From: Phoenix dactylifera
Taxonomy: Eukaryota > Streptophyta > Magnoliopsida > Arecales > Arecaceae
Assembly (NCBI RefSeq): GCF_009389715.1
Contig: NC_052395.1
Span: forward strand, 1,116,001-1,180,000
Reading direction: 5' to 3'
DNA length: 64,000 bases
Below, piece after piece: positions 33,844 to 44,819 of this stretch. Every line of letters begins with the position of its first letter. Position 1 is the first letter of the stretch. The notes beneath the pieces were generated by a model. The model was not told the origin of the DNA and ran no database searches. It worked only from the letters and a program-made list of their open reading frames with translations. A program made the position numbers and the translations under genes.

Positions 33844-34529
33844 GATTTTGCAATTTAAGCCTCCCTCTTGAGTCATGGGGGGCTAAACGAGCAGCACACT
33901 TGCAGGAATGATAATTCCGAGTGGGAATTTGTTCCAGCATTTCTCAGTAGGAAGATATATGGATCTTAAGTTAAATATTTGAGCAAGAACAGAACATTTT
34001 GTTTCAGTTTGGCAAGCTGGTTTTAGGCCAAGTCTTGTCAACCAGGCCCCACTTTATCAACATGCAAAATAGTGCAAAACCTAGGACTGAACAAGCTGCA
34101 GTTGCATTTATCATGTTCTCTTTTTCTCTTGAGCAAGTCTGGGCACACCTTCATTGTTATGCTGATGTGAAAGTGTCTTCCAATTGACTGAGCAACCTCA
34201 AGCCTACCAAAAGAATGCAGGTACCTAAAATCCATCTTGCTTTGTCTGGATGAGCTCAAAACCAATTTGTCGAGGACATGTTCGTATATAAGTTGCATGT
34301 ATAATCCCTGTTGATCAGCAGCTTTGGTCCCAAGCTAGTATAGACTTGACCTACATCAAATGTTGGCGAGAGAAAAACTATCTGCATTGGGACATAACAA
34401 TCTCAAGGGGATTTTTATCAAAAACACGACAGTCTCTAGTGTAAATTTAACAAATCTATGGATCATATTTATCCAATCGCAAAACTAGAAGACTACCTTA
34501 AGAAGAATAGCCGAGGTATGTAGGGATTT

Positions 34530-35400
34530 GTTTTTTTCTTCTTCTTTTTTTGGCACAACGGCTGCTCACACACGGCAGGTGTGGATGCAGTCAACAAAAT
34601 CAAAAAAGAGAAGATAGTGCAGAGGATAAGGCACAGACACATGGTCTTTCTAGATGAAGCCTCCGGAATGGTGAGCTGCGAAAGAGGCCACCTAGTTAGC
34701 AAGCCTTTTTATATACATATGTGGCCTGATAGAGACCACACTCGCCTAAAAGTCTGCGAATCTTGGGCAGTGGCTTACAGCTAGCGCCACGTCCCCAACT
34801 CCGAATCCACTCGATCCCCGTGGTCGAGTCTTCCTCGAGGAGAATGTGGTCTGCACCCATCACACGCTTTGCATAAGTGATGTCTTTCCATGCGGCTCTG
34901 AGTTCGGTACTCATTACAGACGTGTCGAAGATCCGCCGTCCCCCAGCCGCTATCAGTCTGGCATCATGGTCTTTGATGACGAAACTCATACTTTCATTTC
35001 TCTCTCCCTCGCCAACACTGTCGTCATAGTTTACCTTGAGAAACTCAGAGGATGGGGGCTCCTAGAAGACCAATATGGTTCTGGACGCTATAGGAGCAGA
35101 ATGGGAGCCTCAGATTTTTCTAGCCGTCCCGAGAGATGATGGCATAGTGGTGCGAATAATCTCCGCCTTATGAAGAAGAGCTCTGTCCACCACCATCCTT
35201 GGATGTGCTCTGCAGTCCTTGAAGACTCGGACATTCCTATTTAGCTAATAATGATAGGCTAGATAGGTAGTCCTAATCTTCCGCTCTCAAGGTTAGGCCT
35301 CCGTGAGGAGATCTCCAGAAAGTGCAAAAAATCCTCGGTCGACGTCCACCCCTGTTGAGGGTCGAGGGAGGTTCGTTCAACTACCCTCTTTAGGCCCTGT
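34530..35400 (-). mobile_element. LINE fragment with RNase H-like domain
   Basis: The minus translation contains SLDPQQGWTSTEDFLHFLE (about 35385-35320), NRNVRVFKDCRAHPRMVVD near 35230-35180 and, from about 34990, FVIKDHDARLIAAGGRRI, ELRAAWKDITYAKRVMGADH, and ILLEEDSTTGIEWIRS. This follows the RVT_3 RNase H pattern (F.IRD...G....G, E..A...G...A, .EGDS...I..I) found at the end of plant LINE ORF2. Stops and frame changes interrupt it (for example near 35090 and 35060), so it is inactive. It lies just downstream of the receptor kinase gene in the same orientation. Confidence 0.75.
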
Positions 35401-35840
35401 TTGAAATGGATAAATTGCCATACAGGCATTTTTTGTGTTTTTTTTGCTTTGGTCCCATTAAGACATTTTTGATACGGATTGGAGACCAGGTATTGTGCAG
35501 ATCTAAGGGTGCCTGGCCTCAGGCCACAGCCAGGTTCTATATACATGTATAATACTCGGTCGATTCATCAAAAATCATAATAAAGAAGTTGATCCAACAA
35601 TAATTGAAACTAATTTAGATGGTAGGGATGATAAGGCTAAGTGTGTTCTCCTTTCAGACATCATTAGTGCTCCATAAAAGAAGAAAATATTAAAATATCA
35701 ATGGCCATTAGATATAGGAAGATAAGAGATCTTCCAATGCATAAAAAAAAAAAAGATTATTGTCATGCCTCAAGAATTGACCTCGCTTGACTGCTAACCT
35801 ACATAACTTCATTTGTCTGACGCTCTTCACCAAGTAAAAA

Positions 35841-38800
35841 TCAAAAAACGTAACGGCCAGGGAAGGTAGGAGCATCTTCTGAGAGAGAAGGGGAGGAGGA
35901 CTCATAGGAACGATCATTTTTAGAAGGGGAACGAGATCCCCTGCTTCTACTCCCCCTGTCTCTAATATCCTCAATCATCTTATACACCATGGTCATGCTC
36001 GGGCGATCCGTAGGTTCACGAGATACACAAAGCAGAGCCACCTGCAAGAGAGCAAACATCTCATCCTCCGTCTCTTTATATCTCAACAACTCTGTATCGA
36101 AGACTTCCGACGTCCATTCTTCTCTCACGACCGTCTGAACCCACTGGGGCAAACTTATTTCACCATCCTCCGCGGGTCTCCCCGTTAAAATTTCCAACAG
36201 AATGACTCCAAAGCTATACGCATCACATTTCTGAGTAGTTCCTCTCGACGACGAACTTGAGTTCAGAGTCTCCGGAGCTGCAATGTGGGAGGCGGAATTA
36301 AATGAAGAAGATGGCGGTGCGAGAAGCTGAAGGAGTCCAAAGTCAGAAATGCGCGCATCTCCCTCATCGTCGACGAGGATGTTTGAGGAGGTGAGGTGCT
36401 GATGAGATAGCCTGGAGTTGGATGCAGCATGGAGGAAGGCCAGGCCTTTTGCAGCACCCAATGCGAGCCTCAGCCTTGTGGTCCATTCCAATGGAGTCCT
36501 TCCGGGTCCTCGGTTTCCTGTTTATCAAAATAAGCAAAGTTTTCAGGGAATGAACTCTCCATAACACCACGTACGATTTATGTATTTGGATGTCTGCGGG
36601 CGCTTGTGTTTGTCGAAGTTGTTTAATACTAATGCAGCAACCAAATATATGATGATTGTATTGATTCTCTGCCATCTAGAGTAGATATACTAATAGATGT
36701 CTATAATCTATACAGCGAGGTGGTGGCAATTTGCTTTTCGAATGAACACTATGGTCAATAACAAGATGTCCTGAGTTGTCATTATATGTAGCCTGAAAGT
36801 GCCTACTTGAATGTATTGCAGATGAAGGAAGCACTTGACAGGCTCATGGAGCTGTGTAGTTGAAGGGTGGGGCCAGCTAGGAACCGCTCTGGGACCGGTT
36901 TGAAGTCTTTCTGAGGCAAATCCCCTCCCCATCAAATTAGGCCCAAATGCATCACGTACTTGAGCCTAGGTCTACAAGTGCAAACTAGCTGAGGCGAGTA
37001 TTAAGCTATCTCAACTTAATAACTTGATCAAGAGAACTGCTACACATCACTCGTGCTATATTGCATAGCAGTATCAGGGGCTGTCAATGGGGCAGATTGG
37101 AGTTAGATTCATAGTGTATCGGCGTCCATATTGGATAAGAAAATCGAGTTTGAATTTATGGTCGGATCCATCAGAATGAAAAGATCAGAACTCGCACCAA
37201 AGTTGATTAATAATTAAATTCAAATTTTCTGAGATTCAATTTAGCACATAATTTGAGGGGACCAATAAGATAAGGGTTAATAATTTCCAAAAATGAAAGG
37301 ATTGTTATCACAATATCTCTCCTTATATAATAAGCTTGTATCAGATTGCGATGAGAAAGAAGCACGATAGAAAAAGTAAATGACTAAATTTGTAAAAAAA
37401 AAAAAAATCCAATCACTTTGAAACAGATTTATGTTTAGTTTAATTAAAATATAATCAAAATCTAATTATCGCGATTTTGAAAGTGGAATAGCAGTAAATG
37501 GGAGTTAAGAAAAATATGAATTAAAAAATAGTATAAATCCAAATATGACGAGTCATATAACTAATTTTTTATATTCATATGTATATATACTTTTGAATAC
37601 AGTTTTATATTCGGTGGATTTTCAGGTTCCATCATAGCTATATTTAAGTTGTAAGAAATCAAAAATTTAATTTGGATCTATAACAGGCAAAATAATCATA
37701 TCGGATTCCCAAGTTTTCAAGTATCACTTATCACTTAACGTGTGGCTTAATCTAGGATTTAAGTTATAGGCGGTGTGATTGGGTCTGTCCATTCTCTATA
37801 TTTAGCACCCATTCCAAAACAATTCAAAAAAAAAAAAAAGGGGCGATCCACGGACCGTGCAAGAGATTGTGGAGGCTGCCGTTGGGGAGGTAATCGTAGA
37901 CGAGCAGGAGCTCGTGGTCGTCGGCGTAGTAAGCCCTCAAACTGACGACGTTGGGGTGCCTCCATCCCCCGATCTCTCGAAGCAACCCCTCCTCCGCCCC
38001 CTCGGCTCTTCTCTCCTTCCCTCTCCTCCTCTCCCTCCTCACCCTCTTCACCACCACTCCCTCTCCCCCGCTACTTTCCATCACCACCCGGTATGTTGAC
38101 CCCACCGCCCCTCTCCCCAGCATCTCCGCTGACCCCCTCATCAGCTCCTCCAGCCCGAATACCCCGCCGCACCCCTCAAAGAACTCCATCTTCCCCTCCC
38201 GCCCCTCCCCGTTTCCCCTTCTCCTACTTCTTCGTTTCTCTTCCCTCTCTACTCCCGTTTCCCCTGCTCCCCCTCTACTGTCTTCTACTCTCTCTCTCCG
38301 TCGACGAAGGAGCGCCGCCGCCGTTAACATGGTGACGGCGACGGCGACCAGCGACGCCGCGATCCATATCCATTTCGATTTCCAATTCCATCGCCTCCTC
38401 CCGCCACCCAACTTCGGCATCGGATGGCTCCTCGACGTCGGGTTCAAGCAACGCCGGGGCAGAGGATCGCCGCAGAGGTCAAGATTCCCGGCGAAGGAGG
38501 ACGGAGGGAAGGAGGAAAGGCTCCCAGGAATCTTCCCGGCCAAGCGGTTGTGAGAGACATTGAGGTCAGAGAGTTCGACGATGGCGGCCAAAGACATCGG
38601 GATGCCGCCGGTAAGGAGGTTGTTCTCGAGGCGGAGGGTGAGGAGGCCCGGGAGGAGGAGGCCGATCTCGGGCGGAATGCCGCCGGATAGGAGGTTGCCG
38701 GCGAGGTCGAGGCGGTGGAGGTGGCGGAGCTGGAGGAGGCCGAAGGGGAAGGGGCCGAAGAAACGGTTGTGGGAGAGGTAGAGGAGCTTGAGGTGGGGCC

Positions 38801-39140
38801 GCCAGAGGGTGAAATCGAGGCGGTGGAGCGGGGATGAGAACGAGTTGTTCTTGAGACTGAGGAGAGAGAGTGTCGGGAAGAGGGCGAGGGCGTCGACGGG
38901 CCCGGCGAGGCGGAGGCCCTCGAGGACGAGGCGGACGACGCGGCCGCGGCTGCAGGTGACGCCGAGCCAAGCGCCGGAGCAGGGGTCGACGGCGGGGTCC
39001 CATGAGAAGAGGGCGGCGCCGGAGGGGTCGACGGAGGACCTGAAGGCTAGGAGTGCTTGGAGGTCAGGGTGGGGATAAGAGAGAGAGGCGGGGACTAGGA
39101 GGAAGAATAAGAGTAGGGCGACGGAGTATCTAACTGTCAT
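35841..39140 (-). CDS. LRR receptor-like kinase (subfamily III type), atypical catalytic loop
   Basis: Two exons, 39140-37856 and 36517-35841, join inside HG-NRGPGRTP with a G|GT...AG|GA border, giving 653 residues. A signal peptide (1-21) leads to an N-terminal LRR cap with PCSGAWLGVTC. About five LRRs span 70-215, a transmembrane segment 257-278, and a kinase domain about 335-625. Lysine 365 (VVVKRV) and DFG (487-489) are present, but the catalytic loop reads SHQHLTSSNILVD, with no HRD aspartate. It is probably a plasma-membrane pseudokinase that signals by scaffolding. HGN-type loops are usual in this subfamily; HQH is a further variant. The juxtamembrane region is R/E/G-rich. The first exon is very GC-rich. 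Ligand and partners are unknown. Confidence 0.88.
36518..37855 (-). other. Intron of the LRR receptor kinase gene
   Basis: About 1.34 kb, AT-rich, with an A-run near 37827 and no recognised insertion. Confidence 0.75.
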
Positions 39141-40959
39141 TGTTCCTCTGGTACGAGTGAGGAGAGGGAGAGGAATGTACGTGGATTTATTCCAGTGGGA
39201 TACGATGGGTATCGTAATTAGACGGGAATAAAAAGGCGGGATAGTACCTGTTGAAGACAGGAGGAGGTGGAGGAGGTGGATGAGGGGATGAATTAATCAA
39301 TCATTCACTCGGGGAGGTGTTGGAGCGTGAGAATTAATTAATTAAATGGATCGAAAGAACGGGGTGAGGAGGAGCGGGTGAAGGGAGCGCGCCGACGCGC
39401 GAGCGCCGTGGACTCTCGATATTTCGAACGTCTTTAGGATTCGGCCGGGCCCAGGGACCAGGGTTCTGCAAGTATAACGATACACGGACAGCGATCAGCG
39501 GCAGGGGGCCGTATATCCTATACAATACACTATATAACACGTAAGGATATCTTATTTGATCGAATGATGTGATGGATATTGACCGCTGCATAATATTCTA
39601 CAATCTAAATCAAGTACTGTAGAGAATCTGAACTTAAGAATTTAAATATTTCCACAATGAGATCGCGTTCGGATTCAGGTTCGAATTCAGATTCGAACGA
39701 ATTTAAAGCCCCTCTTCAAATTAGGTGGCATTATTTAAGCCACCTACCGTGCCGATCAAGAAGCTTACAGTCACCAACGTCAACATACCTATGAAGCAAG
39801 AAATACAAGAATAGCCGCATCTTAAAGGCATGATGTTGCATTAGTCGATGGTCTCATTTTGATCAATACATTGGTTTCAATACACAGGCCATGCACTATG
39901 TTTAAGATTTGATTATTATCAACTTGAATTAAAATATCAATATGTATTTTGTATTTTTTTAAAACTATTTTGTAATGAATATTTAGTTTAAAATAAATTC
40001 TCACAAATGTTATTAGTGAGTATTTGTCTATGTTGGTTTTTTTATGAGATATGTTAATTTTGTCAAGATTCTCTACCCTTCTCTCTTGCTCAAAGTAACT
40101 GATATATCAATTGATGTTGGCATCAATTGCTTACAAAGATTAGTAAAACATCAACCTTTTGGGTATTATCAGTTCTATCGCACTGCCTGTGTATATCACA
40201 TATTCAAAGTGAGGATTGAACTTTTCATATATATTTTTCTGTAACAAGAGTTACTAGTGGAGATATTGGTACTTTGGGTTATCGTGCTAAGATTAACTCA
40301 AAGTTGGAAATCATACTTAATGATCAACAGTATAATTTTAAAAGCACAATGTAGAGGAATGAGTTGCATTGCATTATATAGTATGGTACCCATTTTCTCT
40401 TAGAGGAGTGAAAAATTAATATTCCAAATCTGTTTCTGGATTTAGAGTAAATTGCTATTCTAAATTCTAAAACAAGAGACAATTTTATGTGCAGTTGCTA
40501 CCCACTTAGAGTAATCCTGCATGGTAATATTTTTCCGTCAAAAAATTTATCTCTCGCTATTGTTAAATATATATTTCAGTTTTTTTGAGTTGGTTGCATC
40601 TTTCACACACAATGGAACTATTAAAATAGATCAATCGATCGCTTTTTTTTCTTCAAAGAACGAAAAAGGATCGCTGTTCATTATATTGCCTATGCTCAGA
40701 TTAAGAAAGAAAATTGGTAACCACATGTTAAAATCATTTGCTCCAATTAGCTTTATACGGCCTAAATGTAATGGTTTGTGTTATGTTCTCAAACAAATCC
40801 AAATGCATGCTCTGTTTAGGCTTGACCACATAGGAATCCTCCATAGTAAAGTAATTCATGAACAATAAGGAAAGATCAAAGTAATTGTCAACAACGAAAC
40901 AACTAATAACGAAAAATCATCGAAGTAATTGCACTACAGAGATTTCTGATTCTGATGAA
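39141..40959. other. Intergenic between the kinase and LOB genes
   Basis: 39141-39330 should hold the kinase promoter. 39580-40950 is AT-rich with no coding signal on either strand and no clear transposon ends. Confidence 0.5.
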
Positions 40960-42124
40960 CTATGTAGAGTGGGTTTCTTTTGCCTTATCTCTCTTGGCTT
41001 TCTTTGATCCAACTGAAAACTCTGAAGAGATGACATGATCTTTAGTTGAAGGTGGAGGTTTTCCATTAAAATTATCAATATAAAGTTCTCCTGTTGCAGC
41101 CTTCAGCCCATCGAGCCCTTGTTCTCGCGCTCCAACCTTGGATTCCGTACTGCATTTTACGAAATATTGATTGCAATGAGACCTCTATCCAGTCCCCAGT
41201 TCAGTCAGAATAACTAGAAGAACAATGAACTAAACGGGAGAACAAATTCAGAAAGAAAGAAAGAAAGAAAGTTTCTAATTCAGATCCTAAGTTTTTTCAC
41301 AAAATTACGTTAAACTATACGCTCAGGGAGAACAAATTATGACAGAGATCCGAAACGGGATACACACCATTTTATCGAGTCCTTCTGAATTAGAAGGATC
41401 CAGTACCACTGGATTGGGAGGTACCGCCGCTGGGTTAGACGACCTGATAGCCCCCTCGCCCGATGGCCGCGATCCATGCGATCTCCCAATGTCGACCCCT
41501 CGATCATCCTGTATTTCAGAATCCAGACACAGACATAAAATTCTTCTTCAGTTTTTTTTCTTTTCCCTCTCCCAAGAAACTCCCTAATTCAAGAAACGAA
41601 GAAAAAACTGTGCCAAGAACCCTAACCAAATGCATCAAGACAGGCGGCAGCAGTGGTGGCGGTAGCTGCTGCTGTTGCTGCTGCAGTAATGAATTCGCAT
41701 GAAGCGCCGGCATCGATGCCAGTGGCGGCGGCATCATCATCATCATCTGCTGCTGCTCCTGCTGCTGCCGGCGGTAGAAATTGAGCTGGCTGAAAGTTAC
41801 GTCGAGTTCACGAAAGGTGGCGTCGATCTGTGCATTAAGGTCATGGATAATGGCGACGCAGCCAAGCACAGGGTTGACGCTCCGGGTCTCCGCCTCGAAC
41901 GTCATGGTCGCGACGACGTGGTCGCGTTGCTCGCTGGGGGCGGCATTGTAGAACCTCATGAGGTTGCTGATACCGAAAAGGCGGAGGACGGCTTCGAACC
42001 GGGCGGCGCGTTTGGCCGGGAAGTAGCGGGCCAAGACGCAGCCCGGGTAGCACCTGCGCCGCTGGTGCTTGCAGGCCGCGCATGACCTGCTGTTCGATGA
42101 TGCACTTTCGCCTTGCTCGATCAT
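40960..42124 (-). CDS. LOB-domain (LBD/ASL) transcription factor
   Basis: Proposed exons are 42124-41627, 41508-41366 and 41149-40960, with borders TTTG|GTTAGG, ACAG|GATG, TGGT|GTGTAT and GCAG|TACGG and consistent phases, giving 276 residues. The LOB domain begins SCAACKHQRRRCYPGC, the CX2CX6CX3C zinc motif. It continues YFPAKRAARFEAVLRLFGISN (GAS block) and ends near GCVAIIHDLNAQI. The C-terminal leucine-zipper-like part is weak. A Q/M/P-rich segment follows, then a tail ending KKAKRDKAKETHST. LBD proteins are nuclear, plant-specific DNA-binding factors in organ boundary and pollen development. The exact subgroup is not certain; it is unlike the classic class I GAS block. If the first intron is retained, the frame ends at 41516 instead. 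Confidence 0.82.
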
Positions 42125-43449
42125 TCTTCCCGTTCTCTCTTGCGAATTATCCGGGAGTGAAACACGGAGAAGAAAGCGTTTGGGAGGGGAGTCAAGGAAG
42201 AGGTTTAGGGTGCAGAAGGAAAGAGATTAGGGGGAAGGAACCTGAGAATATCTAAAGTTGGAAGGGAGGGTGGAGTGGCATTTAACCCTTAACTATCTTG
42301 GTGGCTTGCCAAGATATGCGCCTGCCGCTATTTAAGCGCAAGGAGCCCTGTGCGCCAACCATGTGGCGGTGCGTCATCCCAGTCATCTCACCTCGTTCAT
42401 ATAAAATCATTCTATCATGATCTCGTTTTGGATTGGTGCACTACATGGCCGTACATATGACCAATTATAGCCACTCATTTCTTTAAGCTGCATAAATGAA
42501 AGGCTGTGATTGGTAGTATGCACAACGATATGATACCCATAGTATAGGGAATAATCTCTCTTGCCACCTCCCATCTTATTTCGAATTATTCCTATGGTGT
42601 AGGATTAAGACCGCAAATGAGTTGACCCGAGACTCAACCCGACCCGACTCACGTGAACCCAATTTTTAGAGGACCCGTGGAGCCGGATTAATGGATTTTA
42701 AAATTGTATCTATTTTGTTTTTCAAGTTGAGTCTGGATTTACTAAATTCAGACCCACCCCAACCTGTTTGAATTTTGGGCAATTTTAAATTTTCAATCCT
42801 ACGATCTGACCCGCCCGCCCTGAACTGAACCCGATAAACCATTGGGCCCGAAAAAGTCGGAACCCATGTTATTCTCTAAGTTGTCTTATGACTGATATTT
42901 ATGTCCTATATGTGAGCAGTATTTTGCATCTTGAGTTTATTGCTCTAATTCAAATATAGAATAATTCATGCAGTTTCACTACTTGGTTTTAAAAGTTTAT
43001 TAAAAAATAATGAGCATTTATAGCAATAAAGTAATAACTGAGCCTCGAAAAGGCCTAAGTATAAAAACATGGGTTGTTTCCCAAATAATCTAATTTGATG
43101 AGCACTGTGTATTATTTTTGTAGCCAGTCAACCTTATCTGATTTGTGGTTTTTTGTTCTTTAATATCCAAAAGAAAAGTTATTGAGACTGCTTTCTGCTT
43201 CATAAGCACGGACATACTCTTTCAAATTCAATCGGATCCGACCCAAATTTGAATTTTGGATTGAAACCGGGTTCTACATGGACCCGACCTGATCTTCTAC
43301 TGGATTGGGTCTGGGTCCAATATTATGACCTGAATAAGGAACCAGGTTGGGTCAAAATCACTCGTGATCTGGTCCAACCCGATCTATTTACAACCCTATG
43401 TAGGATATAATTTCTAGAGGGAGGAAGCCTCTGTAGATTTAGCACATCC
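42125..43449. other. LOB gene promoter and repeat-bearing intergenic sequence
   Basis: 42600-42870 and 43205-43410 are rich in GACCCGA and GGGTC motifs with poorly defined ends, like 18700-18965. The rest has no recognised feature. Confidence 0.5.
43205..43410. repeat. Dispersed repeat rich in GACCCGA motifs (copy 2)
   Basis: It shares ordered blocks with 18700-18965, including ATGGACCCGACCTGATCTTC, GGGTCTGGGT and a right end CCCGATCTATTTACAACCC. Confidence 0.5.
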
Positions 43450-43878
43450 TTGAATCATAAAGTACCGCTAATGGCTCACAATGCGGTTGGGAAATGGCTT
43501 TGGATGAGGGGTGAATCTTTGCACAGGATGAGCTCTCCCGTTGAGAGTTCAACCAGCCATCCAGGTATTGCTGATGGCACAATTAAACAGGTCCTTTTAT
43601 GGTACATAAGAAAGCAATTATGTTATACCGGACACGCAATAGACGAATTAGGAGATTCAATCTCTCCATTTGAACCTGAATCAAAGAGGATGAGATTCTG
43701 GATGCGAAAGGATTTAGTCACCATATATAACGACTATCCATTTATTAATGGTACTGTTCGCTTTACCCGGAAAATATTGACAGACACGAGGTGTGGGATT
43801 AGATACCTTTCCATCTTAAACATGTTCTTTTATAGGTTGCAAGAGATATTATGGAAAGGCAAAGGATGCATTGAATAA
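43450..43878 (+). CDS. Unidentified ORF, 142 codons
   Basis: The frame starts MNHKVPLMAHNAVGKWLW and includes IKQVLLWYIRKQLCYTGH, SPFEPESKRMRFWMRKD and YPFINGTVRFTRKIL. Amino-acid composition is protein-like rather than low-complexity, which is unusual for a chance ORF in AT-rich plant DNA. I do not recognise the family. It has no clear upstream exon and ends just before a poly-A run (43878-43901), a pattern that could mark a retroposed gene piece. Treat as a possible processed pseudogene or orphan exon. Confidence 0.35.
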   Translation: MNHKVPLMAHNAVGKWLWMRGESLHRMSSPVESSTSHPGIADGTIKQVLLWYIRKQLCYTGHAIDELGDSISPFEPESKRMRFWMRKDLVTIYNDYPFINGTVRFTRKILTDTRCGIRYLSILNMFFYRLQEILWKGKGCIE

Positions 43879-43965
43879 AAAAAAAAAAAAAAAAAAAAAT
43901 GAACATCAAACATTCAATTTATTATAATTATTGTTATTGTTGTTGTTGTTATCATCATTGTTGTA

Positions 43966-44819
43966 GGAATAAAGGGTCTCGAACTTAATCCCACATCAGC
44001 TAGATAGCGAAAAGATATGTGCCTTAAATGGATGGGGAACCTTTTCCCTCGCAAGGCGCCTTTTGTGGGGCAAAACCATGCAGAGGGAAGAAACTATGAA
44101 ACCCCTCCCCAAAGCGAACAATACATTGTGAGGGACGCAACCATTCTTCTGCATACGATTGGTGGGAACAAAGGTCTGAGGCTGGGGGATACCTTTGACC
44201 TCATCATTGGTGCTTTCGTTGAGAGCCCTTGACTCCGGCACAAACCTTCTCGCTGGGGGGCTGATGTTGTGGGAATAAAGAGTCTCGAACTTAGTCCCAC
44301 ATCGGCTAGGTAGCGGAAAGATCTGTGCCTTAAATGGATGGGGAAACCCTTTCCCTCGCAAGGTGCGTTTTGTAGGGCAAAACTGTGCGGGGGGGAGAGA
44401 CTATAAAACCCCTCCCCAAAGCGGACAATACCTTGTGAGGGACGCAACCATTCTTCTACCTACGATCGGTAGGGACTAAGGTCTGAGGCCGGGGGATACC
44501 CTCGACCTTATCATTGGAGCTTTAGTTGAGAGCCCTTGATCCTGGCACAGACCTTCCCATTGGGGGGGCTGATGTTGTGGGAATAAAGAGTCTCGAACTT
44601 AGTCCCACATTGGCTAGGTAGCGGAAAAGTCTGTGCTTTAAATGGATGGGAGAACCTTTTCCCTCGCAAGGCACCTTTTGTGGCAAAACCGTGCGGAGGA
44701 AAGAGACTATAAAATCTCTCCCCAAAACAGACAATACCTTGCGAGGGATGCAGCCATTCTTCTGCCTACGATCGGTGGGGACTATGGTCTGAGGCCGAGG
44801 GATACCCACGACCTCATCA
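43966..44819 (+). repeat. Tandem array of about 306-bp units (three copies, last truncated)
   Basis: Units begin GGAATAAAG(G/A)GTCTCGAACTT at 43966, 44272 and 44580 (periods 306 and 308). Each contains (A/G)TCCCACAT(C/T), 25 nt later TTAAATGG, then TTTTCCCTCGCAAGG, a CTATAAAAC-like TATA (44401, 44707), CCCCAAA-C-GACAATAC and GGTCTGAGGC. The third copy stops near 44819 at an ATT-rich tract. Copies 2 and 3 join through GCTGATGTTGTGGGAAT. This resembles LTR/TRIM-type repeats with a TCCCACATCG block seen in many plants. It is probably a tandem TRIM or LTR relic, non-coding. Confidence 0.75.

Noticed and set aside
37857-39078. Several long plus-strand ORFs opposite the receptor kinase first exon
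   Set aside because: They are shadows in a very GC-rich exon: compositionally biased (R/P/S-rich), mutually overlapping and without domains, while the minus frame has a complete LRR-kinase layout.
43966-44819. A CRISPR-like array
   Set aside because: Units are 306-308 bp with no short repeat/spacer pattern, and the genome is a plant's.
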